DNA from: CPC320 sp002336405
Lineage (GTDB): Bacteria; Pseudomonadota; Alphaproteobacteria; Rhodobacterales; Rhodobacteraceae
Assembly (NCBI GenBank): GCA_949372595.1
Contig: CASIAN010000021.1
Coordinates: 17,298-81,297, forward strand
Length of the DNA: 64,000 nucleotides
Reading direction: 5' to 3'
The translations under genes were made by a program, and so were the position numbers. Positions within the stretch are counted from its first letter, which is position 1. Each line of letters begins with the position of its first letter. Under the pieces are notes generated by a model. It ran no database searches and was not told the origin of the DNA. It worked only from the letters and a program-made list of their open reading frames with translations. Of the stretch, positions 27,639 through 37,678 are shown piece by piece.

Positions 27639-28013
27639 ATCGAGTTCCTCACTAAAATCCTGTCGCTTTGCGCCTTGTCATACACAGCACACACTGTGCG
27701 GGCTCAAAGGTTAGAGACCGTCTGTTATTGCCTAAGGAGATTGGCGTCAAGCGTTTCTGCACAGCTTTACCGACATAAGTTCCGCATGGGTCACAATAAC
27801 GCTGGATGGCACTTCCGTTTGCTGTAAGATTTCCACGCCCGAGATTGATCTGTGCGCGCTACAATAATTTGAGACACCACAAACAGCACCCAAAGCGAAG
27901 ACGCGAATCAACAATCCAAAATCGGAATTTGCAATAACCCTCCAAATCGGCCGCGAAGACACCCGTCGGCAGTGACTTAAAACTGGCTCAGCTTACCAAA
28001 GGCATTCCCACAG

Positions 28014-29006
28014 TCAATCTTGCGCCGGACCGCGGTCCAGCAGCGTTTTGAGAATGCCTTGCGCTGCGCTTTCAGGCGTAAGATCACCTCGTTCCACAGC
28101 ACAGCCCGCCTGCGCCATCGCAGAACGCACCTCGCTGCGTTGCAACCCCTCAAGCAATCCCTGACGGACCTCTTGTTCAAACCAATAGCGCGCCTGAACC
28201 GCGCGGTGATGTGCAAAATGCCCTACCTTGCGGCGCCAATCGCTCAGTGCCGTCATCTCGTCCCACGCCGCTGCAAGCCCAACTTGGGTCAAAGCCGACA
28301 CGAGCATTGCTTTAGGAAACCCATCGGGGTCTTGTTCGCGCTTGCGCATCAAACGCAGAGCGCCGGCGTAATCGGCGCACGCCCGCGTCGCCGGCGCAAC
28401 CAAATCACCGTCGGCCTTGTTGATCAGCACCAGATCGGCAATCTCCATAATTCCGCGCTTAACACCTTGCAGCTCGTCCCCACCGGCCGGTGCCAGAAGC
28501 AAGACAAACAAATCCGAGATTTGCGCCACCACGGTTTCCGATTGCCCAACCCCAACGGTTTCAATCAACACAATATCAAACCCTGCTCCCTCACACAGAC
28601 CAACCGCCTCGCGGGTCCGTCGCGCCACGCCACCAAGATGGGTCTGGCTGGGCGAGGGCCGGATAAATGCGTTCGGATCGCGCGACAACAGATCCATGCG
28701 GGTCTTATCCCCCAGAATTGACCCCCCAGATCGGGTTGAACTGGGGTCAACCGCCAATACGGCAACCCGCAGGCCCGCAGCGGTCAGCATGCAGCCAAAC
28801 GCTTCAATAAACGTGGATTTCCCAACCCCGGGTGTGCCTGACAGGCCGATGCGCAGCGCCTGTCGCTGCAGTGGTCGCAACCCGTCGAGCAGCGCCGTCG
28901 CCATTACCCGATGGTCCGCCCGACTGCTCTCGACCAAAGTGATTGCCTGAGCCAAAGCACGCCGATCGCCTGCAGACACACCTTGCATCAGTTTTTCGAT
29001 ATTCAT
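28014..29006 (-). CDS. meaB: methylmalonyl-CoA mutase-associated GTPase MeaB
   Basis: The 330-residue G3E GTPase protects and reloads the B12 enzyme methylmalonyl-CoA mutase. The P-loop is GTPGVGKST (about residue 59), then LAVDPSSTRSGGSILGDKTRM, the switch ETVGVGQSE, and the base-recognition motif NKADGD. The C-terminal dimerisation arm is present. The mutase itself is not in the window. With prpE it points to propionate assimilation through methylmalonyl-CoA. Confidence 0.95.
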   Translation of the reverse strand: MNIEKLMQGVSAGDRRALAQAITLVESSRADHRVMATALLDGLRPLQRQALRIGLSGTPGVGKSTFIEAFGCMLTAAGLRVAVLAVDPSSTRSGGSILGDKTRMDLLSRDPNAFIRPSPSQTHLGGVARRTREAVGLCEGAGFDIVLIETVGVGQSETVVAQISDLFVLLLAPAGGDELQGVKRGIMEIADLVLINKADGDLVAPATRACADYAGALRLMRKREQDPDGFPKAMLVSALTQVGLAAAWDEMTALSDWRRKVGHFAHHRAVQARYWFEQEVRQGLLEGLQRSEVRSAMAQAGCAVERGDLTPESAAQGILKTLLDRGPAQD

Positions 29007-29128
29007 ATCATTGCTCCAGAATTCTTTCGTTTATTAGCAATCGGGGTATGACAAAAGCTGCTCTGCCTCGGCTTGTGTTGAATACCAATCTTCATATCGC
29101 AGTCGAACTGTGACGCAAAGGGTACTTT

Positions 29129-29836
29129 ATGAGATTAAACCGGATGGCAGTTCTGCTGGCCCTGTGCAGCTGGGCAAGCGGCACCCTTGCAGACAACACA
29201 TCAGACGAGTTCGATGTCTATATACAAGGCCTCCAAGCGGGCCGCCTGAGCCTTGTCACCCAGACCAAGGGCAGTGGCTATGCCGCCCGCATCCTGCTGC
29301 GCACCACCGGGCTCGCAGCGAAGTTATTGCGTTACAGGTTCGAGGCAACCGTCCAAGGGCGATCTCATAACGGTCACCACCGGCCGGTTCACTACAGCGA
29401 AAAGTCGGACACTGGCAAACGCCAAACCGATAAAACCATCACCTATGTAAATGGGCTTGCAAAGGTCACTCAGAGCAAAAAACGCAAACCTCACTGGCTG
29501 AAACCCAAAAGCCAACGAAACCGTCTTGACCCGCTGACCGCAACCTATGAATTGCTGCGCGACCGCCCCAAAGACACACTTTGCCAGCAGAGCTTGAAAC
29601 TGTTCGATGGCGCGCGTGCTGTCGACATCATCCTAGCTGACCCGAAATCCGACCGCAAAGGCATCACCTGTCGTGGACGATACAAGCGGGTCGGCGGATT
29701 TTCCGAGGCCGAAATGAGCAAAGGGGTCAGCTTTCCCTTCAAACTGACCTATGTGCCCGTACCCAATGGCGATTATCAAGTACAGTCCCTGAAGATTGAA
29801 ACCCTGCGTGGACGCGCCAGCTTTCTTCGGCGATAA
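29129..29836 (+). CDS. DUF3108 periplasmic protein
   Basis: The 235-residue product has a signal peptide (residues 1-21, ending GTLA) and the DUF3108 layout: an FDVYIQGLQAGRLSL strand pair, a central basic linker rich in Lys (SKKRKPHWLKPKSQR), DPLTATYELLRD and a final KLTYVPVPNGDY. The family is periplasmic and beta-rich, with no proven role. It lies 7 bp before hrpB and is probably cotranscribed with it. Confidence 0.85.
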   Translation: MRLNRMAVLLALCSWASGTLADNTSDEFDVYIQGLQAGRLSLVTQTKGSGYAARILLRTTGLAAKLLRYRFEATVQGRSHNGHHRPVHYSEKSDTGKRQTDKTITYVNGLAKVTQSKKRKPHWLKPKSQRNRLDPLTATYELLRDRPKDTLCQQSLKLFDGARAVDIILADPKSDRKGITCRGRYKRVGGFSEAEMSKGVSFPFKLTYVPVPNGDYQVQSLKIETLRGRASFLRR

Positions 29837-29843
29837 CGGATCT

Positions 29844-32294
29844 ATGAAAGCTCTGTTACCAATCGAGGAGGCGCTGCCTGCGCTTATTGATGCGCTGCAT
29901 CACCGCAAACGCGCTGTTCTTCAGGCCCCACCGGGGGCTGGCAAAACCACCCGTGTGCCTCTGGCGCTGCTGGAGGCAAACCTGTGCACAGGGCGGATCC
30001 TGATGCTGGAGCCACGCCGCCTGGCGGCGCGCGCCGCCGCCGAACGCATGGCCGAAACACTGGGCGAGGTCCCCGGGGAACGTGTCGGCTACCGTATGCG
30101 CGGCGCGGTCAAAAGCGGCCCCAAAACCCGCATCGAGGTGGTCACTGAAGGCATCCTGACGCGGATGATACAATCGGACCCCGAATTGTCCGGCATTGAC
30201 GTGGTAATTTTTGACGAATTTCACGAACGCTCGCTCAACGCTGATCTGGGATTGGCACTCTGTCTCGAAATCGCCGGCGCTCTGCGCGGGGATCTGATGT
30301 TGCTGGTGATGTCGGCCACGCTTGACGCGGCCCCCGTTGCCACACTTATGGGGGATGTGCCAGTCATCACCTCGCAGGGTCGCAGCTTTCCAGTTGCGTT
30401 TAAATGGCTCGAAAAACCGCTTGCCAAAACCATCCGCTATGAAGCCGCGCTGGCCGATCTTGTGGTTCGGGCCGCCGAGGAAACTGAGGGTGGATTATTG
30501 GTCTTCCTGCCCGGTGAGGGCGAAATCCGCCGCGTTGAGACGTTGCTAAAACCGCGATTGGGCACAGCTTACAGCATCCGGCCACTGTATGGCGCAATGC
30601 CTTTTGCCGATCAACGCGCTGCCATTCAACCCGACCGAAAATTCCGCAAAGTGGTGCTTGCAACCGCAATTGCGGAAACCTCTCTGACCCTCGAAGACAT
30701 CTGCGTCGTGGTGGATGGCGGCCGCGCCCGGCGCGCTCGGTTTGACGCAGGCTCTGGCATGTCGCGGTTGGTCACAGAAAAGGTCACCCGCGCCGAAGCC
30801 ACCCAGCGCGCCGGACGTGCCGGACGGGTCAGCAACGGCACCGCCTACCGGCTTTGGACCCGCGGGGAGGAAGGCGGCCTGCAAGCCTATCCCCCCGCCG
30901 AGATCGAGGCCGCGGATCTGGCACCGCTGGCGCTTGAGTTGGCGCTTTGGGGCGCAACGGCTGCCACCTTGCCGTTTTTGACCCAACCCAATGCCGCCAG
31001 CCTGTCCGAGGCGCAGGCGCTACTGCGGTTGCTGGGAGCATTGGACCGCTCGGGCCAAATGACCCCGCATGGACGGAAGATCGCGGCGCTGCCGCTGCAT
31101 CCCAGACTGGCGCATATGCTGGGTCTGGCCGGCCCACAAGGCGCCCTTCTGGCCGCACTTCTGGCTGATCGCGATCCATTGGCGCGCAGTGCACCTGTGG
31201 ATCTGAGCCTCAGAATAGAGGCTCTGCGCGACCTGCGCCATTATTCTGCCACCCGCCCCGATGCTGCAAACCGCGGCGCTGTCGAGCGTATCCGACACGA
31301 AGCCCACCGCCTTGAGCGCAGCGTCAAAGACGTCAAAGCAACCTCAATGAGCCTGCCCGAAATGGCGGCTCTGGCCTATCCGGACCGGATCGGCTGCCGC
31401 CGCCCCGGCGATGCGCCACGGTTTATCCTGTCAGGCGGCAAAGGTGCTGTGCTTGACGACCATGACCCGCTGGCCAGCCAGCGCCTGATCGTTGCCACCG
31501 ATTTGGACGGCAATCCACGCGAAGCCCGTATCCGGCAGGCCACGGCCCTGAGCAACCGCGAGATGCGCGGGTTGTTTGCCAACCAGATCACTTGGGCAAA
31601 CCGCTGTGACTGGTCCAAGCGGGATCGTCGGGTGATCGCCCGCCAGCAGGAAATGCTTGGCGCCGCAATTGTTGATGACCGCATATGGAGGGACGTCCCT
31701 GAAGACGCGTTGGCGCGCGCCATGCTGGACGGGGTGCGAGACCTCGGCCTGTCGCTGTCGCCTGCCGCCCAGCGGTTTGTCGCCCGCGTCGCCCTTGGGA
31801 GCAAAGACTTGCCCGAGATGACTGAGGCCGCGCTGGTGGGCAGTCTGGAAACCTGGCTGCTGCCGCATCTGCAGGGCGTAAAAACCGCCGATGACTGGAA
31901 GCGCTTTGATCTGTTACCCGCGCTACGGGCTCGGCTCACATGGCCACAGATGTCAGCGCTTGATCGGGATGTACCCGCGCATTTCGAAACCCCTTTGGGA
32001 CGCCATATCGCCATAGACTATGGCGGTGAACATCCTGAAATCGCGCTGAGACTACAAGAGATGTTCGGACAGACCAGCCATCCGATGGTTGGCAAGACAC
32101 CCCTAAGGGTGACGCTGCTATCCCCCGCCGGGCGGCCTTTGCAAACCACAATGGATCTGCCGGGGTTTTGGGCCAGTTCCTATCTTGACGTGCGCAAGGA
32201 CATGCGCGGACGCTATCCCAGACACCCCTGGCCCGAAGACCCCACCGAGGCCGACCCAACACTGCGGGTCAAGCGTCCCAAAACAGGGCCATAA
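29844..32294 (+). CDS. hrpB: ATP-dependent helicase HrpB
   Basis: The 816-residue DEAH-box helicase has motif I APPGAGKTTRVP, Ia EPRRLAAR, motif II as DEFHERS (DEFH in place of DEAH, normal for HrpB), motif III MSATLD, motif V TAIAETSLTL and motif VI QRAGRAGR. The HrpB-specific C-terminal domain follows, ending near GFWASSYLDVRKDMRGRYP. ATG 29844 is chosen because it starts the conserved MKALLPIEEALPAL; the frame is open upstream inside the DUF3108 gene. RNA helicase activity is inferred from the family. Confidence 0.95.
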   Translation: MKALLPIEEALPALIDALHHRKRAVLQAPPGAGKTTRVPLALLEANLCTGRILMLEPRRLAARAAAERMAETLGEVPGERVGYRMRGAVKSGPKTRIEVVTEGILTRMIQSDPELSGIDVVIFDEFHERSLNADLGLALCLEIAGALRGDLMLLVMSATLDAAPVATLMGDVPVITSQGRSFPVAFKWLEKPLAKTIRYEAALADLVVRAAEETEGGLLVFLPGEGEIRRVETLLKPRLGTAYSIRPLYGAMPFADQRAAIQPDRKFRKVVLATAIAETSLTLEDICVVVDGGRARRARFDAGSGMSRLVTEKVTRAEATQRAGRAGRVSNGTAYRLWTRGEEGGLQAYPPAEIEAADLAPLALELALWGATAATLPFLTQPNAASLSEAQALLRLLGALDRSGQMTPHGRKIAALPLHPRLAHMLGLAGPQGALLAALLADRDPLARSAPVDLSLRIEALRDLRHYSATRPDAANRGAVERIRHEAHRLERSVKDVKATSMSLPEMAALAYPDRIGCRRPGDAPRFILSGGKGAVLDDHDPLASQRLIVATDLDGNPREARIRQATALSNREMRGLFANQITWANRCDWSKRDRRVIARQQEMLGAAIVDDRIWRDVPEDALARAMLDGVRDLGLSLSPAAQRFVARVALGSKDLPEMTEAALVGSLETWLLPHLQGVKTADDWKRFDLLPALRARLTWPQMSALDRDVPAHFETPLGRHIAIDYGGEHPEIALRLQEMFGQTSHPMVGKTPLRVTLLSPAGRPLQTTMDLPGFWASSYLDVRKDMRGRYPRHPWPEDPTEADPTLRVKRPKTGP

Positions 32295-32364
32295 AGTCTA
32301 AACAAACATCGTGGGCCGCGAGGGTCTTCAACAAAAGACGCCACAATCAACCCCTGCGCAATTG

Positions 32365-33291
32365 TTAGCGGCCCAGACACCAACGCATGATGGCTTTTTG
32401 CGCGTGCAGCCGGTTTTCAGCCTCATCAAAAATGACCGAATGCGGGCCGTCCATCACCTCTGAGGTGGCCTCATCATCGCGGTGTGCCGGCAGGCAATGC
32501 ATGAATAATGCATCGGGTTTGGCATGGCGCATCAACTCTGTGTTAACCTGATAACCACGCAACTGGTTGTGACGACGCTCGCGGGCCGATTGCGGGTCAT
32601 GCATGCTAACCCATGTGTCTGTCACCACCAGATCAGCCCCGGTTACCGCTTTGACCGGATCGCGCTCGATCTCGACTGTCACGCCTTTGGCGCGGGCCTC
32701 GTCCAGAAAAATGGCTTCCGGGTCAAGCGGCTGCGGGCCAGTGAATGTCAGATCAAAACCAAATTGCCCCGCCGCCTGTGCAAAGCTGGAAAAGACATTA
32801 TTTCCATCGCCTGACCAGACCACCTTGCGGCCCTTGATCGGACCATTATGTTCCTCAAATGTCATAATATCGGCCATAATCTGGCATGGGTGCGACCGGT
32901 TGGTCAGCCCGTTGATCACCGGCACTGTGGCATGCTCGGCCATCTCCAGCAACGTGGCCTCTTCAAAGGTGCGGATCATAATAAGATCGACATAGCGCGA
33001 CAGCACCCGCGCGGTATCGGCGATGGTCTCACCATGCCCAAGCTGCATGTCAGAGCCGGACAACAGCATCGTCTCGCCCCCCATCTGGCGCACCCCGACA
33101 TCAAATGACACCCGGGTCCGAGTTGAGGGTTTTTCAAAAATCAGCGCCACCATGTGGCCCGCCAAGGGAAGGTCGGCATCCGGGCTGCCTTTGGGCTGTC
33201 CAAGGCGCGCAGATTTCATCTGTTGTGCGTGATCAATCATCTGCCGCAAGGCCGCAGGATCTGTAATGTTTATATCAAGAAAATGGCTCAT
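32365..33291 (-). CDS. argF: ornithine carbamoyltransferase
   Basis: The 308-residue enzyme makes citrulline from ornithine and carbamoyl phosphate. The carbamoyl-phosphate motif STRTRVSFDVG, the HPCQ motif (RSHPCQIMAD), the ornithine region DTWVSMH and the catalytic HCLPAHR are all present. It lies 61 bp downstream of argD on the same strand, forming the conserved argD-argF arginine unit. Confidence 0.97.
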   Translation of the reverse strand: MSHFLDINITDPAALRQMIDHAQQMKSARLGQPKGSPDADLPLAGHMVALIFEKPSTRTRVSFDVGVRQMGGETMLLSGSDMQLGHGETIADTARVLSRYVDLIMIRTFEEATLLEMAEHATVPVINGLTNRSHPCQIMADIMTFEEHNGPIKGRKVVWSGDGNNVFSSFAQAAGQFGFDLTFTGPQPLDPEAIFLDEARAKGVTVEIERDPVKAVTGADLVVTDTWVSMHDPQSARERRHNQLRGYQVNTELMRHAKPDALFMHCLPAHRDDEATSEVMDGPHSVIFDEAENRLHAQKAIMRWCLGR

Positions 33292-33352
33292 CTGGGGTGC
33301 TCTTTTATTTTACATCAAAGGTCTTTAGTGGCTATAAATGCTTGGCGCCGCG

Positions 33353-34540
33353 CTACTGTTTGCGCGCGCTGGCCAACAGGTGTTCAGCGGCACGCGCCAG
33401 TCGTAATATCGCCTCGTCAATCTCGGCATCCGTGATGTTAAGCGGCGGCAGCAGACGGATGACATTATCAGCCGCAGGCACAGTAATCACCTGCATGTCA
33501 TAACCGGCTTTGACCACATCAACATTGGCAGCCCGACATTTCAGACCCAACATCAACCCGACACCACGCAGGTCTTCAAACACATCTGGATAGCCTGCGA
33601 TCAGCCCCGCCAGTTTTTGACTAAACAAGCCGGCCTTGCGGTTGACCTCGGCCAAAAATTCTGGCGCTGCAATATGCTCGAGCACGGTACATCCCACGGC
33701 ACAGCCCAAAGGGTTGCCGCCATAGGTGGAACCGTGGGTTCCAGCGGTCATACCGCTCGCGGCTTTCTCAGAGGCCAGAACCGCGCCCAGCGGAAAGCCA
33801 CCGCCGATGCCTTTGGCCGCCAGCAGGATATCGGGCTCAATGCCGGCCCATTGATGGGCAAACAAGCGGCCGGTGCGGCCGATACCACATTGCACCTCAT
33901 CTAGGATCAGCAAAACCCCGCGCGCATCGCACAGCGCTCTGAGCGCTACGAGGTCGCTGTCGGCAAGCGGCCTGATACCGCCCTCGCCCTGCACCGGCTC
34001 AATCATAACACCTGCAGTTTTATCAGTAATTGCAGCGCTGACCTGATCAAGATCAAACCAGTCCAAATGCACAAAGCCAGGCAGAACCGGGCCAAAGCCC
34101 TTGATCATCTTTTCTGATCCCGCCGCAGCGATTCCCGCAGAGGAGCGACCGTGGAACGAACCCTCGAAGGTGATCAGTTCAACACGATCGCTTTGGCCTT
34201 GTTCGAACCAGTATTTACGCGCCATTTTTACCGCTAGCTCACAGCTTTCAGTTCCAGAATTGGTAAAAAACACCGTGTCGGCAAAGCTTTCGGCCACCAA
34301 TTTGTCAGCCAGCGCCTGCTGCTGTGGTATCTGATATAGGTTGGAGACGTGCCAAAGGTTTTGTGCCTGTTCACTGAGTGTTTTCACCAATGCGGGATGG
34401 GCATGACCCAATGCGTTCACAGCAATGCCTGCGCCCAAATCAAGAAAGCGGCGCCCATCAGCTTCGATAAGCCAACAGCCCTCTCCCTTTACAAAACTCA
34501 TCGGCGCGCGTGCATAGGTGGGTAAAATCGACGGGATCAT
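33353..34540 (-). CDS. argD: acetylornithine aminotransferase
   Basis: The 395-residue class-III PLP transaminase converts N-acetylglutamate semialdehyde and glutamate to acetylornithine. FTNSGTESCELAVKMAR binds PLP phosphate, LILDEVQCGIGRTG carries the PLP Asp, and LLAAKGIGGGFPLGA holds the Schiff-base Lys. ATG 34540 (MIPSILPTYARAP) is preferred, with AAGGA nine bases before it. First gene of argD-argF. The 330 bp upstream to the channel gene hold no recognised gene. Confidence 0.95.
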   Translation of the reverse strand: MIPSILPTYARAPMSFVKGEGCWLIEADGRRFLDLGAGIAVNALGHAHPALVKTLSEQAQNLWHVSNLYQIPQQQALADKLVAESFADTVFFTNSGTESCELAVKMARKYWFEQGQSDRVELITFEGSFHGRSSAGIAAAGSEKMIKGFGPVLPGFVHLDWFDLDQVSAAITDKTAGVMIEPVQGEGGIRPLADSDLVALRALCDARGVLLILDEVQCGIGRTGRLFAHQWAGIEPDILLAAKGIGGGFPLGAVLASEKAASGMTAGTHGSTYGGNPLGCAVGCTVLEHIAAPEFLAEVNRKAGLFSQKLAGLIAGYPDVFEDLRGVGLMLGLKCRAANVDVVKAGYDMQVITVPAADNVIRLLPPLNITDAEIDEAILRLARAAEHLLASARKQ

Positions 34541-34870
34541 TGGCATACATCCTTGGTAAGAGGCCGCTGTGGTGGCGCATAGGCCGCGGCAAGTCAACAA
34601 TTTAGAGGGGGAAAACGCGCAACAGCACGTAAAAACGACAGCTCAGAGCTTATTAACCGTCAGGTCGGAGACGCTTGGCTGAGGTTTGAAAAATCTGTAT
34701 CATGTTCATCTCATACCATCCGAGACTTAGAGGTTAAAGAACAAAAATCCAAATACAGGTACTTTTGAATACAGTACACTATTTAGTATATATAAATTCT
34801 AAATCCAGATCTCAGGCATGATAGATGCAAGGTGGCTTAGCAAGTGAAAATTGTACAAGTGAGCCATTCC

Positions 34871-35842
34871 ATGTCAGACCAGATGACGCTGCGTCGTAAA
34901 GTCTATGAGGTTCTAGAAACGACAGAAAAGCGAAGCAAGCTAAGTTCGATCATCGACATCGGTCTGGTTGTTTTGATCGTGGTCAATATCATGTCAGTGG
35001 TGCTGGAGAGCGTCGAGTCGATGAACTCCCGATTTGGAATACTTTTTGAGTATATCGAAATTTTCTCGGTGGCAGTTTTCACAATCGAATATCTGATGCG
35101 CCTGTGGGTTTGTCCCGAAGATCCTATTGAGGGTGCAGATAAAAATCCTCGCCTCAAACACATGCGCTCGCCAATGGCGGTAATCGATATCCTCGCCATC
35201 TTACCGTTTTATCTGACCTATATGTTTGCGATTGATCTGCGCTTTCTGAGGGTTCTACGACTGCTGCGTATTTTAAAGCTGACGCGATATTCTTCGGCAA
35301 TGACCATGCTACTTGACGTTTTCAAAGAAGAAGCCAGTGCCTTTTTTGCTGGATTCTTCATCCTGATGGTCCTGTTGATCTTGGCAGCCAGCGGCGCCTA
35401 TCTGGCCGAACATCAGATACAACCTGTAAAATTCGGCTCAATTCCTGCAGCCATGTGGTGGTCGATGGCGACACTGACCACTGTGGGGTATGGCGATGTC
35501 ACACCGGTCACCGTTGCAGGCAAAATATTCGGTGCGTGTGTGACGATCGTCGGGATCGGCATGGCTGCGCTGCCCGCTGGTATTTTGGCAAATGGCTTGG
35601 CAACCCAATTAAACCGCAAACGTGAAGTCATGGCCGAACAGTTTCGCATGGCGCTTCAGGATGGCAACATTGATGACCAAGAAGCCGACGCAATTGAAGA
35701 GTTGCGAAAAGATCTTGGTGTCAGCGTTAACGTCGCCAATGGTATTTTAGAAACTGTGCAGAAAAACAAAATCAAAACCAAGCTACACTTTTGCCCAAAC
35801 TGTGGCGAGTCACTCTCACAGTACGCCAAAGAAAACGTATAA
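34871..35842 (+). CDS. voltage-gated potassium channel-like protein with C-terminal CPNC tail
   Basis: The 323-residue protein has a six-helix voltage-gated cation channel core. The S4-like helix carries regularly spaced Arg (RFLRVLRLLRILKLTR), and the pore loop has the K+ filter TTVGYGD. A cytoplasmic C-terminus follows with an acidic helical stretch (GNIDDQEADAIEELRK) and ends with FCPNCGESL, one half of a zinc ribbon. ATG 34871 is preferred to GTG 34844. It is monocistronic. K+ selectivity is inferred from the filter. Confidence 0.92.
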   Translation: MSDQMTLRRKVYEVLETTEKRSKLSSIIDIGLVVLIVVNIMSVVLESVESMNSRFGILFEYIEIFSVAVFTIEYLMRLWVCPEDPIEGADKNPRLKHMRSPMAVIDILAILPFYLTYMFAIDLRFLRVLRLLRILKLTRYSSAMTMLLDVFKEEASAFFAGFFILMVLLILAASGAYLAEHQIQPVKFGSIPAAMWWSMATLTTVGYGDVTPVTVAGKIFGACVTIVGIGMAALPAGILANGLATQLNRKREVMAEQFRMALQDGNIDDQEADAIEELRKDLGVSVNVANGILETVQKNKIKTKLHFCPNCGESLSQYAKENV

Positions 35843-36111
35843 TAAGAGAACGAAGGCTCACCTTCAGTGGGAAATAAGGATTTAAAGTGCAAAAATATTT
35901 GTAGAGCGACTGCTCGATTTTTATAAGGCGGCTGCTCTTTTGGTGTGCTGCTTGGACGTTCACTCCGTCAGCTTGTTTTATATTGGCTCACACGAAAAAG
36001 TGACACCAACCAATCTTCATTTTTCAAATCTATTACATATACTTGCCATACCAACTTTAATTCTCGGTACCAATTTTCCAATTTTTAACCCTACCAAAAA
36101 GGCATTTCAAA

Positions 36112-36558
36112 ATGAAACTTATCACGAAAGCTTTGATATTTGTCAGTAGTATTTATCTTGTCTCACCCGCTTTGGCTGGTGAGACCGCATCACCTGCAGA
36201 TGCCCGCGTTTATTTTGTAAATCTGTTGGATGGTGACCAAGTTACCGCACCGATTTCTGTAATCTTTGGTCTATCAGGCATGGGCGTTGCACCCGCTGGA
36301 ACTGAAAAGGCAAACACAGGCCACCATCATTTATTGGTCGACAGGCCTGCGCTAGGACAGGGCGAAGACGGCGCTGATGAACTAGAATATGGGCTGCCAA
36401 GTGATGAGCAACATATTCATTTCGGGGGTGGACAAACCGAAGTTACAATTGACTTGTCCAGCGGTCAGCACAGCCTACAACTTGTGTTGGGTGATTATGC
36501 GCATACCCCGCACAACCGGCCCGTGGTGTCTGAGGTGATCCATATCACCGTTGATTAG
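36112..36558 (+). CDS. DUF4399 periplasmic protein
   Basis: The 148-residue product has a signal peptide (residues 1-22, ALAGE) and the DUF4399 signature: GMGVAPAGTEKANTGHHHLL, then EQHIHFGGGQTEV and LVLGDYAHTPH. Conserved His residues suggest metal binding, unproven. The upstream 269 bp (35843-36111) hold only A/T-rich DNA. It is convergent with truA with a 5-bp gap. Confidence 0.88.
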   Translation: MKLITKALIFVSSIYLVSPALAGETASPADARVYFVNLLDGDQVTAPISVIFGLSGMGVAPAGTEKANTGHHHLLVDRPALGQGEDGADELEYGLPSDEQHIHFGGGQTEVTIDLSSGQHSLQLVLGDYAHTPHNRPVVSEVIHITVD

Positions 36559-36563
36559 GGCGC

Positions 36564-37361
36564 TTAGGCAGGGCGTTTTGAAGCGGTCTCAGACGGCGCA
36601 AACGGATCCACCTCATAACTCACGCCAGCCAAATAAAGCCCATAGGGCGGACATACTGGACCGCAGGCGGCGCGATCACGCGCTTCCAGCGCCCGGCGTA
36701 CATCATCGGTTCCCCAACTTCCGGCCCCAACGCGTTCTAATGTGCCCACAAGACTGCGCACTTGATTGTGTAGAAACGATCGGGCCCGCACATCAAAGTG
36801 AACCTCTGGCCCTGAGGAACCGTCAACGGCGCTGATCTCGATCGAGTCCAACGTTTTGACGGGGCTTTTGGACTGACAGATGGTCGACCGAAAGGTGGTG
36901 AAATCATGGGTGCCGATCAAAACCTTCACGGCATCGCGCATCGCCGCAAGATCCAGCCCAGTTTTAACCTGCCAAACCAGTCCCGCGACATGGGTGGCCG
37001 GTGCCCGGCGCATTAGCAAACGAAAATGATACTGTCGCTGGGTGGCCGAAAACCGCGAGTGCCATTCATCGTCGACCCGCGCGACGTCAAGAATCGCGAT
37101 CGGGTTCGGTTTGAGGTGAAAGTTCAACGCCTCTGACAGGCGGAACGGCGCCCAATCCCGCGTCAGATCGCAATGCGCCACCTGCCCTGTGGCATGGACC
37201 CCGGCATCGGTGCGCCCGGCGGCTCCAATCTGATGTGGGCCCATCGCAATTTTGGCCAAAGCGGCCTCAACCGCGCCTTGCACCGAGCGGCGATCATTCT
37301 GGCGTTGCCACCCCGAGAACGGCGCACCGTGATATTCAATTTTAAGGGCAAATCTAGGCAT
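36564..37361 (-). CDS. truA: tRNA pseudouridine(38-40) synthase
   Basis: The 265-residue enzyme isomerises uridines in the tRNA anticodon arm. The N-terminus MPRFALKIEYHGAPFSGWQ is typical, and the catalytic Asp lies in GAAGRTDAGVHATGQV. The C-terminal half has RSFLHNQVRSLVGTL. ATG 37361 is chosen; the frame is open further upstream without similarity. The 317 bp between truA and the next gene (37362-37678) show no gene. Confidence 0.96.
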   Translation of the reverse strand: MPRFALKIEYHGAPFSGWQRQNDRRSVQGAVEAALAKIAMGPHQIGAAGRTDAGVHATGQVAHCDLTRDWAPFRLSEALNFHLKPNPIAILDVARVDDEWHSRFSATQRQYHFRLLMRRAPATHVAGLVWQVKTGLDLAAMRDAVKVLIGTHDFTTFRSTICQSKSPVKTLDSIEISAVDGSSGPEVHFDVRARSFLHNQVRSLVGTLERVGAGSWGTDDVRRALEARDRAACGPVCPPYGLYLAGVSYEVDPFAPSETASKRPA

Positions 37362-37678
37362 ATTTTGGCACTTAAGGCAAAATAGCCAAAAGGGAAAGAC
37401 CGCAAGGCCCCTCAGCCGTTTAGAATCCAAATTATGTTCGGCGCTGCGGCGGCAAAGTTCAAACACAGTTTGGCCAGACTGAGAGCGGTTGTGTCTCGCA
37501 GCGACAGCCAAACACACCAAACGAATTACAGATGACAAATACGTCATCCACCGCTAAACACTAACCAACCCCTCACCCAACAAACGTGTCGGATATTTCG
37601 CAAACAAATGAGGCCGGCGGCCCTCAGCCCACTGACCTCAGAAAACAAAGAAAAGCTAATGCCCCTCTTTGATCAAAC

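Noticed and set aside
27747..27962. 71-codon frame upstream of rpmB as a small exported protein
   Set aside because: There is a hydrophobic patch but no good ribosome site and no recognisable family; the evidence is too thin to list as a gene.
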